DNA from: Bolinopsis microptera
Lineage: Eukaryota > Ctenophora > Tentaculata > Lobata > Bolinopsidae
DNA: 64,000 bases
Assembly: GCF_026151205.1 (NCBI RefSeq)
Contig: NC_087080.1
Location: 16,715,337-16,779,336, forward strand
Direction of reading: 5' to 3'
Shown here: positions 10,828 through 22,200 of the stretch, piece by piece
Numbering within the stretch: the first letter of the stretch is position 1
Layout: each line of letters starts with the position of its first letter
Program-made: the position numbers and the translations under genes
Notes under the pieces: generated by a model
Database searches by the model: none
The model's input: the letters and a program-made list of their open reading frames with translations, nothing else
Told to the model about the DNA's origin: nothing

Positions 10828-13800
10828 CCTCAATAAACTTCAATATTACAAGAGAGAGATGTCCAGGTTGTGATAGCAATGTACTAAGCCATCATAAAAT
10901 CATAATATGTGAGAGTTGCGATACAATATATCATGCCAAATGTTCTGAACAGAGTTTTAAATTTGATCATGTTAAACAAATGTGGCACTGCAGTCAGTGT
11001 TACGCCTTCAAATCCCAAAGGTACAATCCTTTTAACTCAATTATCTATGACAAATATGATCCCAACACTGTAGAAAGAGACGAGGATATGGAGACTATTT
11101 CAAACATTCTAAAAGACTGTAGGTATTATAACATGACAAATTTCAACCGGCTGTCAAAAAACATACTTAACCATAACAAGCCGTTTATATCTATTGTGTT
11201 TAACAACATTGATGGGAACGCATCTAACTTTGACAGCTTTATTACTGATATGAGTCAATATGATGAGAAATTTGCAGTTATTGCGCTAGCTGAAACAAAC
11301 ATTAATGAGGAAAATAAAGATCTATACAAAATTTATGGTTACAGCAGTGAGTACAACTCTAAAACTGATGGGAAAAAGAAAGGTAGTGGCCTTGGTATAT
11401 ATATTGACAATCAGTACCAATACAGCCGAATCGAAAAGTTATGTAAATGCTCTGACAATCTTGAAACACTTTTCGTTGAGATCACTAACACAGAGGTTCC
11501 ACAGATTGCTGGTGTTGTTTACAGGCCCCCTAGTGGTGATATTCAAGATGCACTTGCTGAGCTTGATGTGTTGATGAAATTTCTACCGTCTAATAATGTA
11601 GCCTTGACAGGTGACTTCAATGTTGATCTTTTGGCCCAGGGACGAAACATAGCTGAATTTGAACAAACTATCTACAGTAACAATTTAATCCCTTTGATAT
11701 CGATTGCCACCCATGCCAAGCCGGGTTGCAATGAAAGCTTAATTGATAATATTTTAGTGAACTCTACTGAGCGTGTGTTAGGATCTGGAATTCTTGAATC
11801 CAAGATTTCCCATCATAACCCCATCTTCTGTTTCATATCGTGTAATATTAAAGAGAGTTCAAATACTGCCAAACTTAAACCTAAGTATGATTACTGTGAG
11901 TCTAATATAGAAAGTTTCCTTAATGATATTGGAAAGGATATCTACCAATCGAACTTTTCGTATGATGAGGAAGGTTTTGAAAAATTTGTCGAAACTGTCC
12001 ACGAAAAAATCGAACTGAATTTCAAAGTGGACTGTACTGCTGGTTTTCAATCAAAACGCAATAGATTGATGAATCCATGGATCACTTCTGCGTTAATTAA
12101 ATCTGTGTTTACTAAAGGCTTTCACTACAAGCGATGGAAGGCTTCGTGTACCAAAATCAACCCATTAGGTGAGGAAACTTTATATCTTAAGTATAAGGAG
12201 TATCGTTCTATCTTAAACAAAGCTATAAAATCTGCGAAAAAAGCCCACTATGGGAAAAAATTTGAACTTGCTAAAGGAAATATTAAAAAAACCTGGGAAT
12301 TGATCAACGAACTCAGGGGTAAATCTAAAAAAGATATAAAAGCATCATTCTTAATTGATGGTAGAATTGTAACTGAACGCCGTGAGATTGCCAACGGATT
12401 TAACATCTACTTCTCGTCTATTGCTCGTAATCTTAATTCAAAAGTTCAATCTTCTGTACCATCTCGTACGGTAACTGATGGCAATTTCAATAAAACGAAG
12501 TTTAAACAATACCTCAAGGGCAGAGAAAGAATAGTGAACTCTTTTTTTCTCAGCCCCTGTGACGAGGAAGAGATAGGTAAAATTATTGGTAGCCTTGAAA
12601 ATGGGAAGGCAAGTGATATCTCTGTTAAAGTCTTGAAAAAGAGTGTAAATTATCTGTCTGGTCATATCTCTAGATTCTTTAATTGGTTCTTGGACAATGG
12701 GGTCTTTCCAAACAAGCTTAAAACGGGCTCTATTACACCAATTTATAAAAAAGGAGACTCACGATGCCTTGATAACTATCGACCTGTTTCTACATTACCG
12801 ACATTTGGCAAAATACTTGAAAAAATAATTTATAATAGGTTATATAATTACCTCAGTGCTATGAACGTGATTTATGATCGACAATTTGGTTTTAGAAAAC
12901 AACACTCAACATCTCATGCCGTAAACTATTCTGTCAATAAAATACTTAATGAGATTGAACAGAAAAATCATGTAATTGGAATATTTATTGATCTAAGTAA
13001 AGCATTTGACACAATTGAGCACGATAAACTCCTGCATAAACTTGAACACTATGGAGTAAGAGGTATTGCACTAAAAACTCTTGCTAGCTATCTAACAAAC
13101 CGTAGCCAAGTAACTTCTTTTCAAACTGAAAAATCGGACAAGTGTTCAGTTGAGTATGGTGTACCCCAGGGGTCAGTGTTAGGACCTCTACTATTTCTGA
13201 TTTATATAAATGATATTGTGAGCTCCTCAAGTTTGGCTGAATTCGTCCTGTTTGCTGATGATACAAATATTTTTGTGATAGGTCGTTCAGCACAGGAAGC
13301 TTTTGAAAAAGCTAATCATGTAATGAAACAGGTCAGTAACTATATGGAGTCTAACAAGTTACATATAAATGCAGGGAAAAGTTGTTTTATGCATTTTCAG
13401 CCAGGTTTGTCAAGAGCAACACAGACCTGTGCTAGAACACGGCCCTTTAACAGGAATCTAACGATTTCAATAGATGGCAAAAAGCTAGAAAAAGTTCAAT
13501 GTACAAAATTTCTTGGGGTGATAATAGACGAACAGCTATGTTGGGAACCACATCTTAATCATTTATCTTTAAAGCTGAACTCCAGTATTGTATCGATTAA
13601 GAGAATTTGCAAATTCATTCCCAAATCTGAATATTTGAAACTATACAATGCTCTTTTTATGTCACATCTTAGCTATTGTATAAGTTGCTGGGGTGGGATC
13701 CCTAAACATAAGCTGAATAAAATCTTTGCTATTCAAAAACGATGTATACGACTGCTATTTGGTAACATTCCCAATTTTGATCATAAAGAATACTACTTAA

Positions 13801-14255
13801 CCTGTGCACGTTCAAGAACTTATAACGAACATATGGCTAAAAAGAACTACTGTCTTGAACACACTAAACCGCTATTCACTGAGCAGAAAATTATGAACCT
13901 GGAGAATCTGCACATGTACCATACATTTATGGAGCTATTCAAAATTCTTAAATTTGATGTCCCCCAGTCGATTAAAGATCTTTTCAAGTTCTGTCCTAGA
14001 AATGAAAAACTTCGTCTGATTGTCCCATTACTGAGGTTAGATATCTCCCAACAGAACTTTTTGTACACCTCTACGAAAATATGGAATGATCTCATCCCCT
14101 ATGTATTCGAAATATGTGATGCTAATGTAGATGGGATAATAATCCCGGGGTCTTCCAAAAATTCAGACTTATCAGCCTCGTCAGGTATTATTAAATCTAA
14201 CCTTAAAAAGCACTTGCTATCCCTCCAAAATCGAGGTGACCCTAATATATGGTAA
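10824..14255 (+). CDS. Retrotransposon B ORF2: zinc finger, APE-type endonuclease, reverse transcriptase
   Basis: Intact 1143-residue polyprotein. It starts inside the ORF1 stop (ATGA overlap), which suggests coupled translation. Residues about 13-60 hold a second PHD-like finger (CPGC...CESCDTIYHAKC...WHCSQC). Residues about 125-335 are the apurinic endonuclease fold: ALAETN, GVVYRPPSG, TGDFNVD, LIDNIL and SHHNPIF supply the metal and phosphate-binding residues. Residues about 630-900 are the reverse transcriptase: PIYKKGD, YRPVSTLP, FGFRKQHST, FIDLSKAFD, YGVPQGSVLGPLLF and LFADDT with the catalytic aspartates. The C-terminal region is the usual thumb and tail. It nicks target DNA and primes reverse transcription from the nick. 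No frameshift or stop is present, so it is potentially active. Confidence 0.92.
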   Translation: MTSINFNITRERCPGCDSNVLSHHKIIICESCDTIYHAKCSEQSFKFDHVKQMWHCSQCYAFKSQRYNPFNSIIYDKYDPNTVERDEDMETISNILKDCRYYNMTNFNRLSKNILNHNKPFISIVFNNIDGNASNFDSFITDMSQYDEKFAVIALAETNINEENKDLYKIYGYSSEYNSKTDGKKKGSGLGIYIDNQYQYSRIEKLCKCSDNLETLFVEITNTEVPQIAGVVYRPPSGDIQDALAELDVLMKFLPSNNVALTGDFNVDLLAQGRNIAEFEQTIYSNNLIPLISIATHAKPGCNESLIDNILVNSTERVLGSGILESKISHHNPIFCFISCNIKESSNTAKLKPKYDYCESNIESFLNDIGKDIYQSNFSYDEEGFEKFVETVHEKIELNFKVDCTAGFQSKRNRLMNPWITSALIKSVFTKGFHYKRWKASCTKINPLGEETLYLKYKEYRSILNKAIKSAKKAHYGKKFELAKGNIKKTWELINELRGKSKKDIKASFLIDGRIVTERREIANGFNIYFSSIARNLNSKVQSSVPSRTVTDGNFNKTKFKQYLKGRERIVNSFFLSPCDEEEIGKIIGSLENGKASDISVKVLKKSVNYLSGHISRFFNWFLDNGVFPNKLKTGSITPIYKKGDSRCLDNYRPVSTLPTFGKILEKIIYNRLYNYLSAMNVIYDRQFGFRKQHSTSHAVNYSVNKILNEIEQKNHVIGIFIDLSKAFDTIEHDKLLHKLEHYGVRGIALKTLASYLTNRSQVTSFQTEKSDKCSVEYGVPQGSVLGPLLFLIYINDIVSSSSLAEFVLFADDTNIFVIGRSAQEAFEKANHVMKQVSNYMESNKLHINAGKSCFMHFQPGLSRATQTCARTRPFNRNLTISIDGKKLEKVQCTKFLGVIIDEQLCWEPHLNHLSLKLNSSIVSIKRICKFIPKSEYLKLYNALFMSHLSYCISCWGGIPKHKLNKIFAIQKRCIRLLFGNIPNFDHKEYYLTCARSRTYNEHMAKKNYCLEHTKPLFTEQKIMNLENLHMYHTFMELFKILKFDVPQSIKDLFKFCPRNEKLRLIVPLLRLDISQQNFLYTSTKIWNDLIPYVFEICDANVDGIIIPGSSKNSDLSASSGIIKSNLKKHLLSLQNRGDPNIW

Positions 14256-14494
14256 CTAATCTATATTATATCTCAAATTCTACATCTGGTACGGCTCTGC
14301 ACACATGATATCTCTCTCTGCCATGAAACATGGCTAACCTTTCAAACTATGATTTAAAACATAAACCTAAACTAAAACTCAACTGGGCTCTCCTATGTCA
14401 CCAAACTAGACCAATAAGCAATTTTAGCTTAGATAATTATATTTTTCTATATTTGTATAATAAGTTTTATATTGACGTAGTGGATGGTTGAGGG

Positions 14495-14557
14495 GGTTTC
14501 AAGCACAGGTCACTCTCAAATCCTAAAGATAAGCAGTGTCCTTCGGCACTTGAAACC
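14495..14557 (+). other. 3' UTR stem-loop of retrotransposon B
   Basis: GGTTTCAAG (14495-14503) pairs with CTTGAAACC (14549-14557) around a 45-base loop, about 80 bases before the 3' repeat tail. Reverse transcriptases of several non-LTR clades recognise 3' hairpins in their template RNA. That role is inferred here. Confidence 0.5.
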
Positions 14558-14636
14558 TCTTCAAACCTCCCCTGATTTATTTATTATTGATATTGTTTGA
14601 TTGTGCCGTAAAAATAAATATTTGTTTTATTAATAA

Positions 14637-15385
14637 ATATTTGTTTTTATTAATTGTGGAGTCCAGTTGCGGCTCATGGAAGTTGGGGGATCATCTTGGA
14701 GCTGGAGAGCGTCCAGAGGCGGTTTACCCGTCTGATTGACGAGGTGGGTACTCTTCCATACAGTCGTCGACTGGAAATCCTCAATTTGACAACGCTGGCA
14801 GAGCGGCGAATACGTGTGGACCTCATTGAATCTTTTAAAATGATAAGTGGTTTGGCCAATTACGGAGCTGGTTTGTTCAGTATGAGCAGATCTGGTCTTA
14901 ATGTGGTATCAAACAGTAGATGCAGTAAAAGTAGCAGTAAAATGAAGAAAGTCCACAGTTCTTTTCTTCCGGAGAGGGTGAGACCATATTGGAACAAACT
15001 CCCCTCGGATGTCGAGAATTGTGGGACTGTGTCAAGTTTTAAAATAAGATTAGAGGCTTTCAAAAAAGAGACTATTTTAAACGGATCCGTAAATGATATT
15101 CATTTTTGGTATGTTTCGGACGAAGTATTAGGAAAGATTGAGGGATTAAATTATGCTACTAATGAAGAGAAGCACAATGAATATCTTGTGTGTCATCCTC
15201 ATGTTGCTAAGAAACGCTTTATTAACTTATATAGTAGTGGAAAGTATGTAAATTAGATTCATTTTATCTTGGTTGTTTAGGCCAATAGATTTAAGATATT
15301 TTTAAAACTTTAGTAGATCTATTTTTGATGATGTGTGATGATGTTTGTGTCATTATATTTTGATTTGATTTGATTTGATTTAGAG
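14637..15385 (+). pseudogene. Non-LTR retrotransposon A, 3' part with TTTGA-type tail
   Basis: Continuation of the fragment ending at 6551. The frame 14640-15256 reads WSPVAAHGSWG...LESVQRRFTRLI, the usual region after the reverse transcriptase thumb. It then has FLPERVRPYWNKLPSDV and an SSFKIRLEAFK motif typical of CR1/jockey ORF2 C-termini, and stops at 15256. The 3' end carries about five TGATT repeats at 15358-15382, a short tandem tail typical of this clade. A is therefore one 5'-truncated copy of about 1.5 kb that was later split. Confidence 0.85.
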
Positions 15386-16292
15386 TAAGATCTACCAGAT
15401 CATATTATTGTAGCCGGTCAGGAACCATCTACCAGTTGTTCATGTTAACAATGAATGGGAATTCGTAAATTTCGGTTGTATAGGTTTGGCAGGTATACCG
15501 AATACAATTAAGGTGCTGAATTTGGTAGTTGACCTGAAGACAGTGAAGTTGTGTGTCCAGGATCAAGAAAAAAAGAATACTAGCAGCATTGAGCGAACAC
15601 ATTAGTAATGCTATTAGCCTCAACCAATCCAGGTTTGCAAGTGGACAGCCACAACGAGTTGGTCGGTATTCTTAGAGTTGGTTAGTGCTGAAAATTGGAA
15701 CACTGCACCTTCTTGCCCTTCGACAAAGTTCTGATGTTATGGTGTCTTTATTGTCCACAACAAACAACTAAAATGAACAAAGTATTGTACCTCCAGATAC
15801 TCAAGACAAAATTATGGACTCCAGCTACTTCTTGTGCCTTGTATCCACCATTTACAGCTCCTAAGCCCAGACTGAATACAGTGTAGTACTATGTGAACAG
15901 TAAACTATGATGTAGATGTTCTGAAAGGGTGTCCTAAGAAGAAGGCAGGCTTCTCCTTATTTAACCCTTTATCAGGTTTCCTATCATTCGGCTGAGTCGA
16001 CCAAGGACTCAGGACACATTACACAGATATGTTATTTCGCATAGATCTGCTGGATCCTTAGGTACTTACTCTAGACTAAGTTTTCCGGGGAAATAATTCC
16101 CGGAAAATATTATAAAAAATAAACGTCATTTAGAGCTTATTATTGCCCACTTGAAGGGGACGGTTAATAATTTGTTAAATTATTAGCTATTTAATAATAA
16201 TGTATGTCATATTTTAGCAAGTAAGTTAAAATTTATATATTAAACCTCCTCAATGTTTAGACTAAATGGAAGATTACAAGATATGATGGACT
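15386..16292. other. Upstream region of the TAPT1-like gene, no gene recognised
   Basis: AT-rich with no convincing coding exon. The short frames at 15429-15623 and 15695-15886 lack family similarity or splice context. The TAPT1 promoter probably lies near the right end. Confidence 0.4.
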
Positions 16293-19200
16293 ATGGAAAA
16301 GGAAGATGAAAAACCTGTTAAGAAGCAGTCTTTATTGAATTGTATTTATGAAGAGGTAAGTAGGTAAACAGACAATACCACTTAAATGGTGAAGAGGTAA
16401 CATAAATAATTTTGTAGTATTACGGGGTGCAAAACGTTGCACCCCCTTAAGTATCAGTTATTTATAATTAAATATTTTCCCTTGGATTAATTATCAAAAT
16501 CCAATAATTGTGTAAATTTGCTGAACTTGTATCCACAAGGCTTGTTTTCAGATTGTGAGAGGGTCTGCTGTTAGTGAGGATGATGCAAACTATTTAATAA
16601 AAGAACAACGTATCATAACATTTCTTAGTATACCATGTAAGTCAACAAGATTAATCAACAAGTAAATATCATAACATTTCTTAGTATACCATTTAAGTCA
16701 ACAAGATTAATCAACAAGTAAATATCATAACATTTCTTAGTATACCATGTAAGTCAACAAGATTAATCAACAAGTAAATATCATAACATTTCTTAGTATA
16801 CCATGTAAGTCAACAAGATTAATCAACAAGTAAATATCATAACATTTCTTAGTATACCATGTAAGTCAACAAGATTAATCAACAAGTAAATATCATAACA
16901 TTTCTTAGTATACCATGTAAGTCAACAAGATTAATCAACTTAAATATCATAAAATTTCTTAGTATACCATGTAAGTCAACAAGATTAATCAACAAGTAAA
17001 TATCATAACATTTCTTAGTATACCATGTAAGTCAACAAGATTAATCAACTTAAATATCATAACATTTCTTAGTATACCAGTGGCGTAACGTTGCCTGTTG
17101 GCGCCCCCCTGCCGAAAAGGCGCCCCCCTGTTGGCGCCCCCTCCCCTTTTGGTGCCCCTCCCTAAAATTGAACAAATTAGGTGATTTTAGAAGATACGCC
17201 GGTAAAAATCTCTAAAAAAGTGTGTATCTAGAGCAAAATGCGCATTTTTGCTAGTACTTTAGTTAAGTTTTCGAAATTGTCCCACATTCAAACGACGATT
17301 TGGCGCCCCCCTAAGACGGCGCCCCCCTGCACAGCGGGGTCAGCAGGGCCCTTCGTTACGCCACTGTAGTATACCATGTAAGTCAACAAGATTAATCAAC
17401 TTAAATATCATAACACTTCTTAGTATACCATGTAAGTCAACAAGATTAATCAACTTTATCATAACATTTCTTAGTATACCATGTAAGTCAACAAGATTAA
17501 TCAACTTTATCATTGATATAAATTACAGTTCACCATTTTACCACAAATAATTTATAAATACCAGGTGCAAGTATTTAGTTTGTTGAATTAGAATCTCAGA
17601 TAATCTAAGCTAATTTAATTAATTCAGGGGAGCTGGAGAAAGTTCTATATTTAGGTTATCTGGTTTGTTTGGATGCATTCTTGTTTCTCTTCACATTCCT
17701 TCCTATTCGCACTGTTTGTGCAGCGGTTAAGATACTCTTCTGGGTCCTCAAGAAGTTCCTTTTCTTGGATACTCCTCCTATTGATAAGGTATCTTTACTA
17801 AAACGGGATATTATCCAACTATCAGTATCTTTACTAAACATCAACAGCGCAATTATTTCGTAAACAGAGATTATTTCCAATCATGAAATTTTAAAATAAA
17901 TATGTTTTGATCTGATAAAAACCCTTTTACCAACTTTCTAATAATTCTTCATTGTATCATACAATATTGATATTTCACGGGTCCGTATAAAGCCGATTTT
18001 GCAGATTTAAGTTACAGAAAAACTAGCGGACCTAGCGGCAATATCGGATAGCTAGCGGAAACTAGCGGATGTGTTAATGAAGCTAGTACTATTCTCCACT
18101 AGTTTGTGCGCGATGTCCACTATACTCCGCTTGCCAGCCGCTAACTATTAATGCTGCATTTTGTTGCATCTCCGTTAGGCGTCCGCTAGCCATCCGCTGG
18201 CTTTTGTATAACTGAAATCGGGCAATACGGACCCTTGATTTACTAGTTGTGATAACTAAAACCGTTCAGGGGCACATATGTGATATATTTAGGGTAGCAA
18301 TAATGGGGGCTTGTATCTGGATCTTATCCTGGGTGAACATCTCCATGCTCTACCACCTGATTAGAGGACAGAGCGTTATCAAGCTCTACTTTATCTACAA
18401 TGTGCTAGAGATAGTGGACTATCTTTGTCTGTCTTTTGGTGAGTCATCACTTTCTTAAGCTTATTAAACAGGAATCACAGTGTATTAATAACTTACTGCA
18501 GCTTAAACGGAGCCACAGAGGCAGCTTTACAAAATACAAACTCTATTATCGATATTTCATATTATATTATTATATTAAATACTGTATTACATTTAATTAT
18601 TTTAGTACAATCTGATTGTTTAAATCCTATTTACAAACTTACATTGCTCAATTATAGAATAATTGTTGACTCTACTTAAAATGTAACGTAATCTAAGAAA
18701 ATCGGGCAGTCTGTCAACCATTTACTACATTGACTCATCAGGACAAATGATTTGTACATTACAAACATATATTCCAGCTTATAGCTGCTTATTGTACGAG
18801 CTGTATCATGAAAGACTCCATGATTTAGCTAACCTACTTTATCATTATGTATAGAGTATATTAGATAGTAGAGTATACTTACAAGTAGTGTATTAACTAC
18901 TACACACAGGTTTGATTAGAAAGTATACAGTCGTGTAATTACAGTGTTTAACATTACACCACCTGTTACTCTAGAACCTTCTCTTTTCTTTGTCACTAGT
19001 TGAGTAGTTGGAGCACTCTCTTCAATGTTATTATTATAACTAAATCACATGTATTACTGGAAGTGTACTTAGAACTTTACACTAAAAGTTTGAGTAACAG
19101 TAAATATACGGGTGTAACCACTAATAACCACAAGTAACCAATAGTAACCACTATACTAGTAACCACTATACTAGTAACCACTAGTAACCACTAGTAACCA

Positions 19201-22200
19201 CTAGTAACCAATAGTAACCAATAGTAACCACTAGTAACCACTAGTAACCGAACCAATAGTAACCAATAGTAACCACTAGTAACCAATAATAACCAATAAT
19301 AACCACTAGTAACCACTAGTAACCACTAGTAACCGCTAGTAACCACTAGTAACCAATAGTAACGATCACTACTCACTAGTCTTACACTTGTGTTAATTCT
19401 CCTCTAACATGTGTCATAATGCTAATTAGACCATTTTGGGACACTTTGAAAATGTGAAATTGTATTTTCGTCAGAACATTGGCCCAGCATATTATCGAGC
19501 GGAGTGTAGATATTATAAGTGGTAATGTTTGTAATGTTATAAGATGTGGTGTTTAGTATGAGTTTAATTAATTTTAACAGCAGAAAAGGGATTAAGTTTA
19601 AATATTTGAACACTAGTCTCTATAAGAAAATGTGGTTGCTCTACAAGTAAGTAACTACATTAACTCACAAACTAACAGGTGCTTTACTCGCTACTACTTA
19701 CTGCTACTATTCACTACTAGTTACTACTAGTTACTACTAGTTACTACTAGTTACTACTATAACTACTTACTGCTACTATTTACTCAGGTAGTGATGTAAT
19801 GGAGGCGCTGTTTTGGTTGACGATACGGAACAAGAGAAAGAAGCGGGAACATGTGGGAGTGTTATGGCACTGGGTGCTGGCCTGTATTTACACTACTATA
19901 CACTCCATGTGCTTCCTTATTCAACTTATCTGTCTTAGGTAATATTTACATGATATTACAGGGCTTGTGCGTGTTATTCAGTAAACAAACTGATTAAACA
20001 GTACAAATTAGAGGCTACATATTAAAGGGTACATATTGAGGGTACTAGAAGGTACATATTAGAGGGTACTAGAAGGTACATATTAGAGGGTACATATTAG
20101 AGGGTACATATTAGAGGGTACATATTAGAGGGTACATACTAGAGGGTACATACTAGAGGGTACATACTAGAGGGTACATATTAGAGGGTACATATTAGAG
20201 GGTACATATTAGAGGGTACATATTAGAGGGTACATATTAGAGGGTACATATTAGAGGGTACATATTAGAGGGTACATATTAGAGGGTACATATTAGAGGG
20301 TACATATTAAAGGGTACATATTAGAGGGTACATATTAGAGGGTACATATTAAAGGGTACATATTAGAGGGTACATATTAGAGGGTACATATTAAAGGGTA
20401 CATATTAGAGGGTACATATTAGAGGGTACTAGAAGGTACATATTAGAGGGTACATATTAGAGGGTACATATTAGAGGGTACATATTAGAGGGTACATACT
20501 AGAGGGTACATATTAGAGGGTACATATTAGAGGGTACATATTAGAGGGTACATATTAAAGGGTACATATTAGAGGGTACATATTAGAGGGTACTAGAAGG
20601 TACATATTAGAGGGTACATATTAGAGGGTACATATTAGAGGGTACATATTAGAGGGTACATACTAGAGGGTACATACTAGAGGGTACATACTAGAGGGTA
20701 CATATTAGAGGGTACATATTAGAGGGTACATATTAGAGGGTACATATTAGAGGGTACATATTAGAGGGTACATATTAGAGGGTACATATTAGAGGGTACA
20801 TATTAGAGGGTACATATTAGAGGGTACATATTAGAGGGTACATACTAGAGGGTACATATTAGAGGGTACATATTAGAGGGTACATATTAGAGGGTACATA
20901 TTAAAGGGTACATATTAGAGGGTACATATTAGAGGGTACTAGAAGGTACATATTAGAGGGTACATATTAGAGGGTACATATTAGAGGGTACATATTAGAG
21001 GGTACATATTAGAGGGTACATATTAGAGGGTACATATTAGAGGGTACATATTAGAGGGTACATATTAGAGGGTACATATTAGAGGGTACATATTAGAGGG
21101 TACATATTAGAGGGTACATATTAGAGGGTACATAGTGATAGTGTCCACTGTGTGGTGCACATTATATTGTATGTATGCTAATTATTATTATTGTATGTAA
21201 ATTGTAAACATATCGCGTTATCAAGTCTACTTTTAGTACATGGGGTACCTTTCTAACCTTAGTAGTGACATTAAGGATACCTAGCAATGTGATAATTCTA
21301 TTAATAAATATCATAACTATAATATTATTTATTGATTGTAAGAGTTAAAATGTTAATACTATTCAGTGTGGCGATTAACTCGCACAACAAGAGTTTACTC
21401 GTGGTAATGACCTCTAATCAGTATATGGAACTGAAGTCTTATCTTTTTAAAAAGTTCGACTACATGAACAACTACCAGGTAAAACAATAAAAGCTATGCT
21501 TTGCTATACGAGCTTTATTAGTTTATTAAGAAAAGGACTCTAATTTAGTTTTAAATGTCGAAGTCATAGTAAATAGTTTACAATGAATATTGACTTACTT
21601 TGATCAAATTATGACGTGTTTAAGTATGTTTATGTTTACAGATAGTTGCGCGGGATGTAAGAGAGAGGTTCTCCTAATCTTTATGTTTACAGATAGTTGC
21701 GCGGGATGTAAGAGAGAGGTTCTCCTAATCTTTATGTTTACAGATAGTTGCGCGGGATGTAAGAGAGAGGTTCTCCTAATCTTTATGTTTACAGATAGTT
21801 GCGCGGGATGTAAGAGAGAGGTTCTCCTAATCTTTATGTTTACAGATAGTTGCGCGGGATGTTAGAGAGAGGTTCTCCTATACTGTGGTCCTTGTCATGG
21901 TCTTCATCAGAAACATGTCCCAACTTGGTTAGATATTATTTACTACAATATAACCATTATCTCACAATTAGAGTGGCTACTAGTTTCACGTCCTCTGATA
22001 AGAGACAGGTTCCAGTATATTGCACTGCTAAACCAGTTAAACTTACCACTTACCACTTACCTTGCTGGTTAGACTGGTTAGATTTAGAAACTGTGCAGAC
22101 GCTAATCCTGTTAGAACTAAGTGATCTAATTAGATTTGACAATGTACCACGGATCAAATGACATATCTTGAACCTCCCAACCGAAAATTAGGATTTTCAG

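Larger units (their letters stand above)
7412..14636 (+). mobile_element. Full-length two-ORF non-LTR retrotransposon B
   Basis: Inserted in element A. The A frame stops at ...TTCAATT (about 6550) and resumes at AATTGTGGAGTCC (about 14633), so AATT is duplicated. Contents are a 5' region (7412-8658), ORF1 (8659-10827), ORF2 (10824-14255), and a 3' region with a stem (14495-14503 pairing with 14549-14557). It ends in two copies of an AATAAATATTTGTTTT-like unit. Both ORFs are intact, so insertion was recent. The exact 5' boundary is obscured by the TIR element at 6551-7411, which may be part of B or a later insertion at its edge. Confidence 0.75.

Noticed and set aside
21590-21865. 91-codon frame with a repeated Cys-containing motif as a small cysteine-rich protein
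   Set aside because: It is the 51-bp decoy-acceptor array of TAPT1 exon 7 read through in frame.
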